Positions 41,731-52,729 of a stretch of 64,000 nt of DNA are shown one piece after another; position 1 is the stretch's first letter, and the number at the start of each line of letters is the position of its first letter. The stretch is taken from the NCBI GenBank assembly GCA_900095095.1, contig FMBT01000369.1, forward strand, positions 62,001-126,000, read 5' to 3'. Under the pieces are notes generated by a model. It did no database searches. It saw nothing but the letters and a program-made list of their open reading frames with translations, and was not told the DNA's origin. The stretch is from Fragilariopsis cylindrus CCMP1102. Its lineage: Eukaryota > Bacillariophyta > Bacillariophyceae > Bacillariales > Bacillariaceae. Made by a program: the position numbers and the translations under genes.

Positions 41731-43680
41731 CTATCCCTGTTGGTTCATCGTCACTTGGCTAAAGTAATTCTAATTGGTATCATTTTTATCTCACGTATTC
41801 TCCAGTGGAGTTTGAATAATAAGATGAACAACTTCTCCTAAGGTTATAGAGCCAGCATGATGCACCAAAATACCACCCAGTCATCCATCTCGTACCCATA
41901 GGGGATGAACCAAGGGTTATGATCCCTCATACTTACCTTATTCTTGCCTCCAGAACACAAACATTGCATCTTGGCCAATATGTCATGTATTTCCATGCCC
42001 AAAAGTACCATTCAGAAATAGGCTGCCACAACAACAAACAAAGGAACTGGACCATGGTTCCAACACCCAGATACCTTCCATATATGCATATGGTCAAAAT
42101 ACACCAACAATATACTTGGAGCATTAGCCATATTGGCGGTGTGGTGGGATGGGGAACAATAGAATAGACATAAACTGGCCCAAAATGTACAAGTTTCAAA
42201 AATATTTGAGATGCTATCGCGCCATACCAGGTATGCTGAGTCCCAAATAAAATAGCTAGGCAACAACCTAATTGATAAAGGTTTTGGATTGTATCATTGT
42301 CTTAGGTAATCATACATATATTTGGGGTGTCACTGGTCAAACCCCACCACTATTAAAACACGCAATTTCTCTAAGTGCCAAGTGCGCGTGTAATCAAGGC
42401 TGTGATGCACCATCAATATCGACCTGAAAAACCTTGAAAGATTATATGGAGCTCAACATTATACCTATAGGTGAAAGGTCCAACTATTGCTTAGGGCTGT
42501 AGGGAGGTTAGGAAGGTGCCAGGGTGTGCTAAGCCCCCAAAAGGGTCATTTAGACCCCAATACAGGGTTTCCCCCCTTAGCACCCACATCAGCATGGTCC
42601 TGCCCATAGCTTGCCAAGTTTATGTTCCCTTTGGTGTATATTATGGTCAACCCCATGTGCTTACTTTGGGACAATTCATCTCTACCACACAATACTAACT
42701 AGCCCACACAATAAGTTGAAATCCGTAGATTTGTGTGGGATAGGTGGTGTTGTGTTGTTGAGTAGCCACCATACATTATAAAAAATTCTAGGAAGGAATG
42801 GTACTCTACTGCGTAGATCAGATGGGCTAATGTCACACAGGGCAAAAAAAGGAGCGTCCATTGATAGAGGTACGGCAGGATGCATTCCCATTGTTCTGTT
42901 GATGGAATATTTATCCATTCAAATTCTTGGTAATTTTCCTAATGCATGGTATTGCAGGCAGTAACTTTTGCCTGCAGTCCAAGCAAGACCTTGCCACAAG
43001 GAATTTGGTGGTATTTTTCAGGAAAAGATTTAAAAAATGAAAAACTTCGAAGATTAATAATAATACAAACAATTCGCCCAAATTACACAAATTCAACTGG
43101 TATAAGGATTGAACCAGTGTCTACCATTACAAATGGAGATACAATGATTCATGTACATTCATAAATATTCTGAGTTTGTAAAGTAAAGATTATTGCGCAG
43201 CTAGCATTTTGCACCATTTCTCGTGATAACCGGGGATATTACCAAAAAAAAATCCTTAGGGTATCAAGATCAGAGAGTAAGAGATGCAGTGCTGAGGCAG
43301 TCACAGATCTACATTTAGATCACTGTGACTTATAGCATTGACGCATATAGCCTTTAATATGTGCCACCTATTTTGTTTTCTACTCTGTTCTTTAACAATG
43401 ATGATAAATAATGTATGGAATGCCGGGAACAACCCATGACTATATCTCCCCATTTTATGAAATTCTATGTGACATTGCGCTAGCTATATCTTCTACCACA
43501 CATCCATATCAGGTATGATACTCCTGAATTGAACCAGCATATATTGATGGATGTATGGTTGATGGCATTCCCATTGTCATATATAGATTGAGTAATTCTT
43601 GTCATTACATGTAAGTAATTCTGCAAGGTATTGGCTCAGTAACTAATTGCCCCTAGTCCGGACGAGACCTTGCCCATATC
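41731..43680. other. Gene-poor stretch, nothing recognised
   Basis: About 2 kb of non-repetitive sequence with higher GC than most spacers here but no ORF above 90 codons with domain-like features. Overlapping frames near 41919-42266 are open on both strands without codon bias. It may be decayed mobile-element sequence, but I see no ends or conserved motifs. Confidence 0.35.
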
Positions 43681-45120
43681 CTTGCCCATGTTTACTAGTA
43701 GTAGTGTACCTGCTTGTAGGAATGATATTGTCTGTTATGGGTAACATCATAGCCCTTCTACTTGTTTCCTACTACTAATACTGATGGTGGGATCATACCC
43801 AACGTGATGCACAGCAGGAAGGAGAGGGAAATAGCTAGATGCCCGTTCTATTTGTTTGTTTGTGTGTTTCCTGTTGTCTATCACCAATTATTGCACCCAA
43901 GGTCATTGTGTTTTAATTCTGGACAAAGTGGAAACATTTCCTATTATTATTACTAGTGGTTTGTCTACTGTTAGTGGAACTAGAACCTGCCTGACACACA
44001 TGGATGGCAGGAGATACATATTGATGGTAATGCAGAAAAATGTTCCCGGGGTCCACAAACAACTGCATCCAAGAGCATTGTAGTTTGATTTTCCACATGG
44101 AATACACATATTTACCAGTAGTTAGTGCAGGAGGTATCATAATGAATCTATTTTACCAGAACTAGACTAACACAAAGCTTTCTATGACCATTAACATTAG
44201 AGATTATTTCACCCATGGAACTAACACAGTCCAGTGACAGGCAGGTGTAATAATGTTGGTGGTACCCAGATCAAACCTGACACGCAGCAGAAGGAGAGGT
44301 AAATGTTGAGACATATTTAGCATAATATACCAACTAACTGCATCTGGGGCTGATATTCTGATACCAAATTACTTTACAAGAACATCCAACTGCAACCATA
44401 TCCACAGTTTATCCTACATACGCTATGCATATTTCCATTTTTGTCTGTTTCATATTGATTAGTATACAACCAACTGCGATCATTTCATTTTAATTTAACA
44501 CATGGAATGCAAATAATTAATATTATTTGATAATAATAATGATAGGTTGTCCTACTAATAATATACACGCATTTACACATAATTGTACGTACGTAGGACT
44601 GATAATACTGCTGTTGGTGGCACCATTACCGATCTGATACACATCAGGAGAGGGAAATAGTTTGATATCCATTTCAACATTTATTTGCTTGTTGATCCAT
44701 TAATGGGGCAGAAAAATATTCCTATCTGTTTACCCCCCCCCCCCCCAGCTGCAACAATTACCATTAATTTTATGCACAGAATGCCCAGATAAATCTACTA
44801 ATAGCAGTATAATATACCTACTTGTTGCAGATGTGATGATTGTGGTGGTATCAGACAGGAAAAGAGGTAAAAAGGATGACCAACAAAAACACTACTGGGT
44901 GGGACTATTCCATAACCTATCTGATACACAGCATCAGTAGGGAGAGGAAAATAATCTGTCACCCATTTCATTTATTTGCTTCTACTTATTGTCTACGACG
45001 CTACCTGTCACCAACTATACTCATGACCATTGTGTACATATAATTATTTTACAAGTGTAATGCAGACATATTTACTTGTAGCGGTAATGCGCCTACTTGC
45101 AGGACTGATGTCTATCACCA
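43681..45120. repeat. Array of diverged 280-470-bp repeat units
   Basis: A box of type GATNCACAGCAGGAAGGAGAGG(A/T)AAAT recurs at about 43806, 44281, 44634 and 44925. A second box, GGAATGCANATATTTAC(T/C)AGTAG, followed by a CCTACTTGTNGGANTGAT box, recurs near 43687, 44095, 44500, 44775 and 45055. Order and orientation are kept, so these are old tandem copies. A C14 run lies at 44733-44746. No coding frame is supported. Confidence 0.6.
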
Positions 45121-45818
45121 AACCCTACCACCCAAGTCATCCACATTACCCCCCCCCCCCCCCACCTCAACGTCATACCCATATAGAGGGACTATCTTTT
45201 TGAGTGGACTGTCGGTCAATAATGAGCAGAATGGACTATTTGATTTAGGGTATGTTTTGGAGCATGCTGTCTTTGAGCTTATGAGCTGTCAGGAGGCTGA
45301 GTTATATTGATAAGTTCATCTAGGCTTTTTAAATGGTGATGGAAAGAGATGTGGAGGGTGCCCACATACATGCAATACCCCCCCCCCCCCCCTCTGAATT
45401 GTGATAGTAGGTGCAATTTCATCAATTCTGACACAATTTTTGAAAAGGTTCATGTGTGGTTATGTGTGGCTGGTTGCAAGGATTCTTTCTCCTCCTTCTC
45501 TAGATTGTTAATGATAATAAGTGATGAGTTATTGGGTCCAACAAGATTATCAACAGTCACTTTCTATTGCCAAGAGGCATTAAATACCATTTTCCGGTTA
45601 GAAAATTTCCCGCTACCAATTTTATTATTATTGTTTATGAATAACACTTATTGGACTCGGCTAAATATTGCTTTCGTCAGTCCGGCTGCGTGTAGATATA
45701 AGCTAAATATATAAGCAGTTATATTAATCTGTCCGTAGATAAGCTCCTAAACCAATTCTATTAAATAAATAATAATGGTAGCGTAAAAATGATGAGCGAA
45801 TAATGACACTCACAACTT
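45121..45818. other. Spacer with C15 tracts
   Basis: C-runs at 45149-45163 and 45378-45392. A 121-codon plus ORF (45349-45714) reads its PPPPP from one of them and has no other recognisable feature. Confidence 0.45.
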
Positions 45819-46250
45819 CTTCTCACGTTTTGATAGTCCGTTCTTCGAGTATCTATAAATAATCGCAATCCAGTTTGAATACACCACCACCAAAAGGAAG
45901 GGGTATCTTCTCACGTTTTGATAGTCCGTTCTTCGAGTATCTCTAAATAATCGCAATCCAGTTTGAATACCACCACCACCACCAAAAGGAAGGGGTACAT
46001 CACAATCACAATCAAAATCGCAGTCAGAAATAATAATGATTTCGGTTACAACACACACACAAAATAAAATTTGGTAGCGTAAAAATGATGGGAGATAAAG
46101 GCACTCACAACTTCTTCTCACGTTTTGATAGTCCGTTCTTCGAGTATCTCTAAATAATCGCAATCCAGTTTGAATACCACCATCACCAAAAGGAAGGGGT
46201 ATATTACAATCACAATCAGAATCGCAATCAGAATAAAAATCACAATCATT
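45819..46250. repeat. Three direct copies of a 65-90-bp module upstream of the giant gene
   Basis: CTTCTCACGTTTTGATAGTC..CGAGTATCT(C/A)TAAATAATCGCAATCCAG..CCACCACCAAAAGGAAGGGG starts at 45819, 45907 and 46114. The last two copies are each followed by ACAATCACAATCA repeats, and the first and third are preceded by GGTAGCGTAAAAATGATG. The minus frame 46316-45810 is open through the copies (repeated PLPFGDGGIQTGLRLFRDTR); its ATG overlaps that of the plus gene (46314-46317). I treat it as a duplicated 5' region rather than a gene, with some doubt. Confidence 0.75.
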
Positions 46251-46314
46251 CATACCACTCATAAATGTCGAATTATTTCGCTGTGAATTAGTAACAACAA
46301 TAACAACGGCAGTC

Positions 46315-49300
46315 ATGAATTTCGTCTCAGTCTTTCCGAGTCGGGAAGAAGAAGTAGAAGAATCAGTAGTAGTAGTAGTAGTAGTAGAAGATGATAATGA
46401 TGATGATCACAATGATATTGTTGAGGCTAGGGCTAATATCGATAATAGAGAGAATCAAAATCATAATCATTATTATGATAAGCTACGTGCACTACTTATG
46501 ATGATGTTAGTTGTTGGAACATTGACACTCTTTACTACTAAATTCCTTCGTAACTTGAACAATGATTCTATTCATAATTCAGCATATGAATATTCGAAAG
46601 AAGCAATATCAATTGGAGATGACGATGACAAAGGTAACAGCAGCAGTAGCAGCAACAATCACACCACATCTACAACCACAACCACAACCACCAGCACCAG
46701 CACCAGCATCAGTACCACCACTAACGACAATCATACCGATTCCAATGCAACCTCGAAAGAGAACGGTACGAAGACTTCGAAGGACGATTCTGGAAAAGAA
46801 AAAGGTACTACTGTTGTTGTTGTTGGTATTGAGTCATTGACGGACGTTTCAGGAAAAAGTACTAAAACTGGAAAGAGCATCACAGAAAGCAAAGGAGGAA
46901 AGAGTACCAATGATTACGACGGTGTCTATGCCGACGGAAACTATAAGAACGAAAACTCCGACAAAGGCGAAGTATTAGAACGCGAGCTAGAAGACAAAGG
47001 AGGAAAAGGATCCAAGGGTGATGACTCTTGGGGTGGCTACTACAAAGACAAAACAAGCAAAGGAGGAAAAGGATCCAAGGGTGATGACTCTTGGGGTGGC
47101 TACTACGAAGACAAAGGAAGCAAAGGAGGAAAAGGATCCAAGGGTGACAACTCATGGGCTGGCTACTACGATGACAAAGGAGGAAAAGGATCCAAGGGTG
47201 ATGACTCTTGGGGTGGCTACTACGAAGGAGGAAAAGGAGGAATAGGAGGAAAAGGATCCAAAGGTTACTACTCATGGGCTGGCTACTACGGAGGAGGAAA
47301 AGGAGGAAAAGGCAAAGGCAAAGGAGGCGGAAAGAGTAACGGAAAAGGCAAGCCTACATCAAGTCGAACTGATTCTCCAACGTTTGCAGAAGGAACATCC
47401 GCACCAACATCCGCACCAACAACATTACGACCAACAGATGAACCAACAGATGAACCAACAGATGAACCAACAGATGAACCAACAGATGAACCAACATCAC
47501 AACCAACATCACAACCAACATCACAACCAACACGAACTCCATGTAGGAACGATAACCGTGGACATTGTGACGACTGTGATACTTTCTTTTACAAAAACAA
47601 TAGAAGGAAGACTTGTGCTAATTGGGTTAAGAAAAAACGCAAGAAGCGATGCAAAAAAAAAGGTGTCAAATTTTTCTGTCCTTCTATTTGCAAACCAAAA
47701 TGTCAACCAACTGATTCTCCAACGTTTGCACCAACCGGGAGTCCAACTAATTCTCCAACGTTTGCACCAACTGGGAGTCCAAGTAGAGTAGAGTCAACAG
47801 ATCCACCAACACTAGAACCAACACGGAGAAGAACAACACTACCAACACCAGAACGATCTGTGTCCACAAGTAAAGATCCAAGTTCTAATCCTAGTACTAA
47901 TCCTACTGGTGATCCAAGTGCTTTGCCTAGCTCTGTTCCTAGTACTCTTCCAAGTGGTGATCCAAGTGGTTCTCCTAGTTCTGAACCGAGTGCTTTACCT
48001 ATCTCTGTTCCAAGCACTATTCCCAGTCTCAAACCAACTGGTGATCCGAGCGATTCTCCTAGCTCTGTTCCTAGTTTTGATCCGAGTGGTGCACCAAGTT
48101 CTATTCCAAGTCACTTACCTAGTTCGGAACCTAGCTCCATGCCGAGTGCTAGTCCCACTGGTGGTCCAAGTGCTTTGCCTAGCCTTGTTCCTAGTGGTGG
48201 TCCAAGTGGTCTTTCAAGTGGTACTCCTAGTTCTGATCCGAGTGCTTTACCTAGCTCTATTCCAAGCGCTATTCCAAGTCTTGAACCGACTGGCGATCCA
48301 AGTGATTCTCCTAGCTCTGTTCCTAGTTTTGATCCGAGTGGCGCACTAAGCTCTATTCCAAGTCACTTCCCCAGTTTTGATCGAAGTGGTGCACCAAGTT
48401 CTTTCCCTAGTTCGGAACCCAGTTTAATGCCAAGTACCAGTCCTACTGGTGATCCAAGTGCTTTGCCAAGCTTTATTCCTAGTGGTCTTCCAAGTGGTAC
48501 TCCTAGTTCTGATCCGAGTGCTTTACCTAGCTCTGTTCCAAGCGCTATTCCAAGTCTCGAACCGACTGGTAATCCGAGTGAATCTCCTAGCTCTGTTCCG
48601 AGTTTTGATCCGAGTGGCGCACCAAGCTCTATTCCAAGTCACTTCCCTAGTTTTGATCGAAGCGGTGCACCAAGTTATGTTCCTAGTTCGGAACCCAGCT
48701 TTATGCCAAGTACCAATCCTACTGGTGATCCAAGTGCTTTGCCAAGCTTTGTTCCTAGTGGTCTTCCTAGTGGTCTCCCAAGTGGTACTCCCAGTTCTGA
48801 TCCGAGTGCTTCACCTAGCTCTGCTCCTAGTCTGGATCCAAGTGGCAAACCGACTGGTAATCCGAGTGAATCTCCTAGCTCTATTCCGAGTGTTGATCCG
48901 AGTGACGCACCAAGCGCTATTCCAAGTCTCAAACCTAGCTCTGATCCGAGTGGTGCACCAAGTTCTATCCCTAGTTTGGAATTCAGCTCCATTCCAAGTT
49001 CTAATCCTACTGGTAATCCAAGTGCTTTGCCAAGCTTTGTTCCTAGTGGTCTTCCAAGTGGTACTCCCAGTTCTGATCCGAGTGCGTTGCCTAGCTCTGT
49101 TCCAAGCACAATTCCAAGTCTCGAACCGACTGGTGATCCGAGTGATTCTCCTAGCTCTGTTCCGAGTTTTGATCCGAGTGGCGCACCAAGCGCTATTCCA
49201 AGTCTCAAACCTAGCTCTGATCCGAGTGGTGCACCAAGTTCTATCCCTAGTTTGGAATTCAGCTCCATTCCAAGTGCTAGTCCGAGTGCTTCTCCTAGCT

Positions 49301-51336
49301 CTGTTCCTAGTCTGGATCCGAGCAGCGCACCTAGTTCTGGTCCAAGTGTTGTCCCCAGTACTGCTCCTAGTTCCAGACCAAGCTTCAGGCCCAGTCTTTC
49401 ACCAAGTTCTCTTCCGAGTTTTCTTCCAAGTCTTGACCCGAGCGCAGGTCCCAGTCTTTCACCAAGTTTTGGTCCTAGTCTCAAACCTAGCTCTGATCCA
49501 AGTGGTGCACCAAGTTCTGTCCCTAGTTTGGAATTCAGCTCCATTCCAAGTGCTAATCCGAGTTCTTTTCCTAGCTCTGCACCTAGTCTAGATCCGAGTA
49601 GCAAACCGAGTGCTGTCCCAAGTATTACACCAAGTACTGCTCCTAGTTCCAGACCAAGCTTCAGGCCCAGTCTTTCACCAAGTTCCCTTCCGAGTTTTCT
49701 TCCAAGTCTTGACCCGAGCGCAGGTCCCAGTCTTTCACCAAGTTTTGTTCCTAGTCTCAAACCTAGCTCTGATCCAAGTGGTGCACTAAGTTCTGTCCCT
49801 AGTTTGGAATTCAGCTCCATTCCAAGTGCTAATCCGAGTGCTTCTCCTAGCTCTTCACCTAGTCTAGATCCGAGTAGCAAACCGAGTGCTGTCCCAAGTA
49901 TTACACCAAGTTCTTTGCCCAGTGTTGTTCCTAGTACTGGTCCAAGGTTTGTTCTGAGCCTTAAGCCTAGTCAATCACCAAGTGATTTACCTAGCTCTGC
50001 TCCTAGTCTGGATCTGAGTAGCAAACCGAGTGCTGTCCCAAGTATTTCACCAAGTTCTTTGCCTAGTGTTGTTCCCAGTGCTGGTCCAAGTTCTGTTCTG
50101 AGCCTTAATCCTAGTCAATCACCAAGTGATTTACCTAGCTCTACACCTAGTCTGGATCCGATTAGCGCACCTAGTCCTGTTCCAAGTATTACACCAAGTT
50201 CTTTGCCCAGTGTTGTTCCTAGTGCTGGTCCAAGTTTCGTTCAGAGCCTTAAGCCTAGTAAATCACCAAGTGTTTTACCTAGCTTTGCTCCTAGTCTGGA
50301 TCTGAGTAGCAAACCGAGTGCTGTCCCAAGTATTTCACCAAGTTCTTTGCCCAGTGCTGTTCCTAGTGCTGGTCCAAGTTCTGTTCTGAGCCTTAAGCCT
50401 AGTCAATCACCAAGTGATTTACCTAGCTCTGTTCCTAGTCTGGATGCGAGCAGCGCACCTAGTTCTGGTCCAAGTGTTGTCCCAAGTAATGCTCTTAGTT
50501 TCAGACCAAGCTTCAGGCCCAGTCTTTCACCAAGTTCTCTTCCGACTTCTCCTTTAAGTCTTGACCCAAGCACAGGTCCTAGTCTTTCACCAAGTTTTGT
50601 TCCTAGTCTCAAACCTAGCTCTGATCCGAGTGATGCACCAAGTTCTGTCCCTAGTTTGGAATTCAGCTCCATTCCAAGTTCAAATCCGAGTTCTTTTCCT
50701 AGTTCTGTTCCTAGTAGGCTTCCAAGTAGTGCTCCTAGTTCTGAACCGAGTGCCGTCCCCAGTTCTGTTCCGAGCAACAATCCATTTGAAGAAACAACAC
50801 CCGGACCAACCCCTCAACCAACATCGGTTAGAACTCAACCACCCACTCGACCACCCACCCAACCACCTACTCGACCACCCACCCGACCACCGACCCGTCT
50901 ACCCACCAGACCACCGACCCGTCCTCCTACCCAGCCACCCACCCAACCACCTACTCGACCGCCCACCCAACCACCGACCCGTCCACCCACCCGACCACCG
51001 ACCCGTCCTCCCACCCAGCCACCCACCCAACCACCTACTCGACCACCCACCCAACCACCTACTCGACCACCCACCCGACCACCGACCCGTCCTCCCACCC
51101 AACCACCGACCCGTCCTCCCACCCGTCCTCCCACCCGTCCTCCCACCCGACCACCAACTCAAACACCAACAACTTGTGCGAAAGGTAAAGGCTGTAAAAG
51201 TAAAGGGAAAGGTGATAAAAAAAAGAGAAGAGTGCTGGTTAAAAGTACAAAGAGTTTCAAGACTCGTGGGAAATATAGCTCGAAGAGTCCTACTGGTTCA
51301 ACGTCAACGAGCCACTCACCTACTAAAAGGAATTAG
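46315..51336 (+). CDS. Giant PSxx-repeat secretory/membrane protein with SWGGYY repeats and Cys domain
   Basis: 1673 residues, intronless. Acidic cytosolic N-terminus; one membrane helix at about 61-82 (LRALLMMMLVVGTLTLF), suggesting a type II anchor. Then Ser/Thr/Lys sequence; five GGKGSKGDDSWGGYY-type units (about 224-330); DEPT repeats (about 373-395); a Cys-rich module (about 409-464: CRNDNRGHCDDC, KTCANWVKKKRKKRCKKKG, FFCPSICKPKC) of the W...RC...CPxxCxxC type common in diatom secreted proteins. About 950 residues of PSxxPSxx tetrapeptides follow (518-1485) with higher-order duplications of about 93 codons (for example near 49366 and 49645). Then come PPTRPPTQ repeats (about 1508-1615) and a Lys-rich tail (KGKGCKSKGKGDKKKRR, with RRVL). 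Proline/serine rods of this kind occur in stramenopile wall or surface proteins; a wall or silica-matrix role is inferred. Antisense LG repeat ORFs are mirror artefacts. Coding-like sequence continues in frame after the stop. Confidence 0.82.
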   Translation: MNFVSVFPSREEEVEESVVVVVVVEDDNDDDHNDIVEARANIDNRENQNHNHYYDKLRALLMMMLVVGTLTLFTTKFLRNLNNDSIHNSAYEYSKEAISIGDDDDKGNSSSSSNNHTTSTTTTTTTSTSTSISTTTNDNHTDSNATSKENGTKTSKDDSGKEKGTTVVVVGIESLTDVSGKSTKTGKSITESKGGKSTNDYDGVYADGNYKNENSDKGEVLERELEDKGGKGSKGDDSWGGYYKDKTSKGGKGSKGDDSWGGYYEDKGSKGGKGSKGDNSWAGYYDDKGGKGSKGDDSWGGYYEGGKGGIGGKGSKGYYSWAGYYGGGKGGKGKGKGGGKSNGKGKPTSSRTDSPTFAEGTSAPTSAPTTLRPTDEPTDEPTDEPTDEPTDEPTSQPTSQPTSQPTRTPCRNDNRGHCDDCDTFFYKNNRRKTCANWVKKKRKKRCKKKGVKFFCPSICKPKCQPTDSPTFAPTGSPTNSPTFAPTGSPSRVESTDPPTLEPTRRRTTLPTPERSVSTSKDPSSNPSTNPTGDPSALPSSVPSTLPSGDPSGSPSSEPSALPISVPSTIPSLKPTGDPSDSPSSVPSFDPSGAPSSIPSHLPSSEPSSMPSASPTGGPSALPSLVPSGGPSGLSSGTPSSDPSALPSSIPSAIPSLEPTGDPSDSPSSVPSFDPSGALSSIPSHFPSFDRSGAPSSFPSSEPSLMPSTSPTGDPSALPSFIPSGLPSGTPSSDPSALPSSVPSAIPSLEPTGNPSESPSSVPSFDPSGAPSSIPSHFPSFDRSGAPSYVPSSEPSFMPSTNPTGDPSALPSFVPSGLPSGLPSGTPSSDPSASPSSAPSLDPSGKPTGNPSESPSSIPSVDPSDAPSAIPSLKPSSDPSGAPSSIPSLEFSSIPSSNPTGNPSALPSFVPSGLPSGTPSSDPSALPSSVPSTIPSLEPTGDPSDSPSSVPSFDPSGAPSAIPSLKPSSDPSGAPSSIPSLEFSSIPSASPSASPSSVPSLDPSSAPSSGPSVVPSTAPSSRPSFRPSLSPSSLPSFLPSLDPSAGPSLSPSFGPSLKPSSDPSGAPSSVPSLEFSSIPSANPSSFPSSAPSLDPSSKPSAVPSITPSTAPSSRPSFRPSLSPSSLPSFLPSLDPSAGPSLSPSFVPSLKPSSDPSGALSSVPSLEFSSIPSANPSASPSSSPSLDPSSKPSAVPSITPSSLPSVVPSTGPRFVLSLKPSQSPSDLPSSAPSLDLSSKPSAVPSISPSSLPSVVPSAGPSSVLSLNPSQSPSDLPSSTPSLDPISAPSPVPSITPSSLPSVVPSAGPSFVQSLKPSKSPSVLPSFAPSLDLSSKPSAVPSISPSSLPSAVPSAGPSSVLSLKPSQSPSDLPSSVPSLDASSAPSSGPSVVPSNALSFRPSFRPSLSPSSLPTSPLSLDPSTGPSLSPSFVPSLKPSSDPSDAPSSVPSLEFSSIPSSNPSSFPSSVPSRLPSSAPSSEPSAVPSSVPSNNPFEETTPGPTPQPTSVRTQPPTRPPTQPPTRPPTRPPTRLPTRPPTRPPTQPPTQPPTRPPTQPPTRPPTRPPTRPPTQPPTQPPTRPPTQPPTRPPTRPPTRPPTQPPTRPPTRPPTRPPTRPPTQTPTTCAKGKGCKSKGKGDKKKRRVLVKSTKSFKTRGKYSSKSPTGSTSTSHSPTKRN

Positions 51337-51456
51337 CTGACTCCATCAAAGAGCCCTTCGCCTACCATTCCACCTACAATTACTTATTCGCCTACCACTA
51401 CATATCGCCCAAATGGTATTGGTAAAGGTTGTAGTCCAAAGACTGTTAAAATATAG
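51337..51456 (+). other. In-frame coding-like extension after the stop of the giant gene
   Basis: After the TAG at 51334-51336 the same frame stays open for 39 codons to a second TAG at 51454-51456. It has the composition of the preceding gene: LTPSKSPSPTIPPTITYSPT then RPNGIGKGCSPK, the latter echoing KGKGCKSKG upstream. This suggests that the first stop is a recent nonsense mutation, a sequencing error or a read-through site. Confidence 0.7.
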
Positions 51457-51525
51457 CCCCATGATATGGAGCAGCATTTTGGGCCTTCTTTTAACCGGCG
51501 TGTCTTCCTCTATAAAGGGACCTAG

Positions 51526-51528
<3 letters not shown>

Positions 51529-51560
<32 letters not shown>

Positions 51561-51576
51561 AGAGAGAGAGAGAGAG
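51529..51576. repeat. (CT)n-CG-(AG)n perfect palindrome
   Basis: A (CT)15-16 run meets an (AG)8 run at a central TCGA, giving a hairpin or cruciform with arms of about 17 bases. It lies about 75 bp past the second stop of the giant gene. Confidence 0.85.
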
Positions 51577-52729
51577 CAACTACTTTCAAAAGAACATGTA
51601 ATTTCATATACGTAAAACAAGTCTGGGGTAAATAACAACGTGAAAAAAACAAGGAAAATATCTTAATCACACAGATATGCAGTAAAAATTGATATAGAAA
51701 ATTATTATTGATCAACATGGCAACAGGGAAAGCATTAGATCTAAGCTCAATTGATACTGATCTGTTTAATACAAACTTATTAGACGTGATAAAGGTACTC
51801 ATACGGTTAATAGAAAGGATGCGATACGGTCTAATTTGGCCCAGGGGGGATTTGCTGTGGAGTTGCAAATGAATGTGGAGACGAATTCCAAAACGCCACA
51901 AGAGGTGCATAAGAGAGGAGAAATACAAATCAAATCAATGATTACATCCACTAATTGGCCAATCTTTTGATAGTCACCAAATCCAGGAGACCGTACTTAA
52001 TAGTATAATAATTGTATACTATAATCTACTATTCGTTCATCTATTACTCTATCATTCAATCCGCAATCCTCCTCTCTTATGATGGCTAGTTACATGTGAC
52101 TGTGTTGGTTGATGACAATTTTATACGCTGTTATTGCTACAACAAATGTTTGTTTATTAACCTATAGTTACAGCATGAGAATATAATTTACATTGTCTTT
52201 TGTTGTTGTTGTTGTTGTTGTGATGCATAATTTTTCATGTGGTGTCATATCATACTATATTAGAAGAATATCCCAGTCAATTTGACCACCCGGTAGCGAA
52301 AGTAACTTGATAGCTGTAATGAGCACAAAAAATGGGAAATTAAACATTAAAATTCAAGTTCATTTGTAGTTACTGAGACTTGTTTTGATTAATGGTGTGC
52401 ATCAGCAATTTCTGTGAATGAAAGAAAAAGTAGAGGAAAAAGTGTCGCATCCTTTTGTGGAAGATCTATGTTATATCACCCCTGTCCAGTACAAAAATAC
52501 ACACAGTTAGTAGGATGAAGATAACTGCCTTGTTGATGATACAATAAACAATAAAACATGATAAAGTCCTACTAGCTAATAGTATAAACGCAATTTATGT
52601 GATATTTTTTATTTCTTGCTTTCAATGTAATATGTAATATTATATCTGTTACTGTGTTTATGCTTCTTGGACGTTACTTTTTATTTTATTTTGGTATAAC
52701 ATATTATTATTTGACATCTCTTCTATTTC
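51577..52729. other. Spacer, nothing recognised
   Basis: AT-rich convergent spacer between the giant gene and POR. (TTG)7 at about 52198-52219. ORFs overlapping the GA tract (ERERER) are not credible. Confidence 0.45.

Noticed and set aside
41919-42266. Overlapping plus and minus ORFs of 80-90 codons
   Set aside because: Open on both strands without codon bias or domain features.
45349-45714. 121-codon plus ORF with PPPPP start
   Set aside because: It includes a C15 tract, has no recognisable domain and lies in the repeat-rich island; kept only as a remote possibility.
47703-50780. Long minus-strand ORFs of LGxxLGxx repeats (48675-49880, 47703-48032, 50403-50780)
   Set aside because: They are mirror readings of the PSxx codons and have no start context or non-repeat part.
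50835-51162. Minus ORFs of GGRVGGWVGG and WSGGRTGG repeats
   Set aside because: Antisense of the PPTRPPTQ block.
46315-51336. Bacterial surface protein or contamination
   Set aside because: The Cys module, PSxx style and surrounding intron-containing plastid genes fit a stramenopile nuclear genome.
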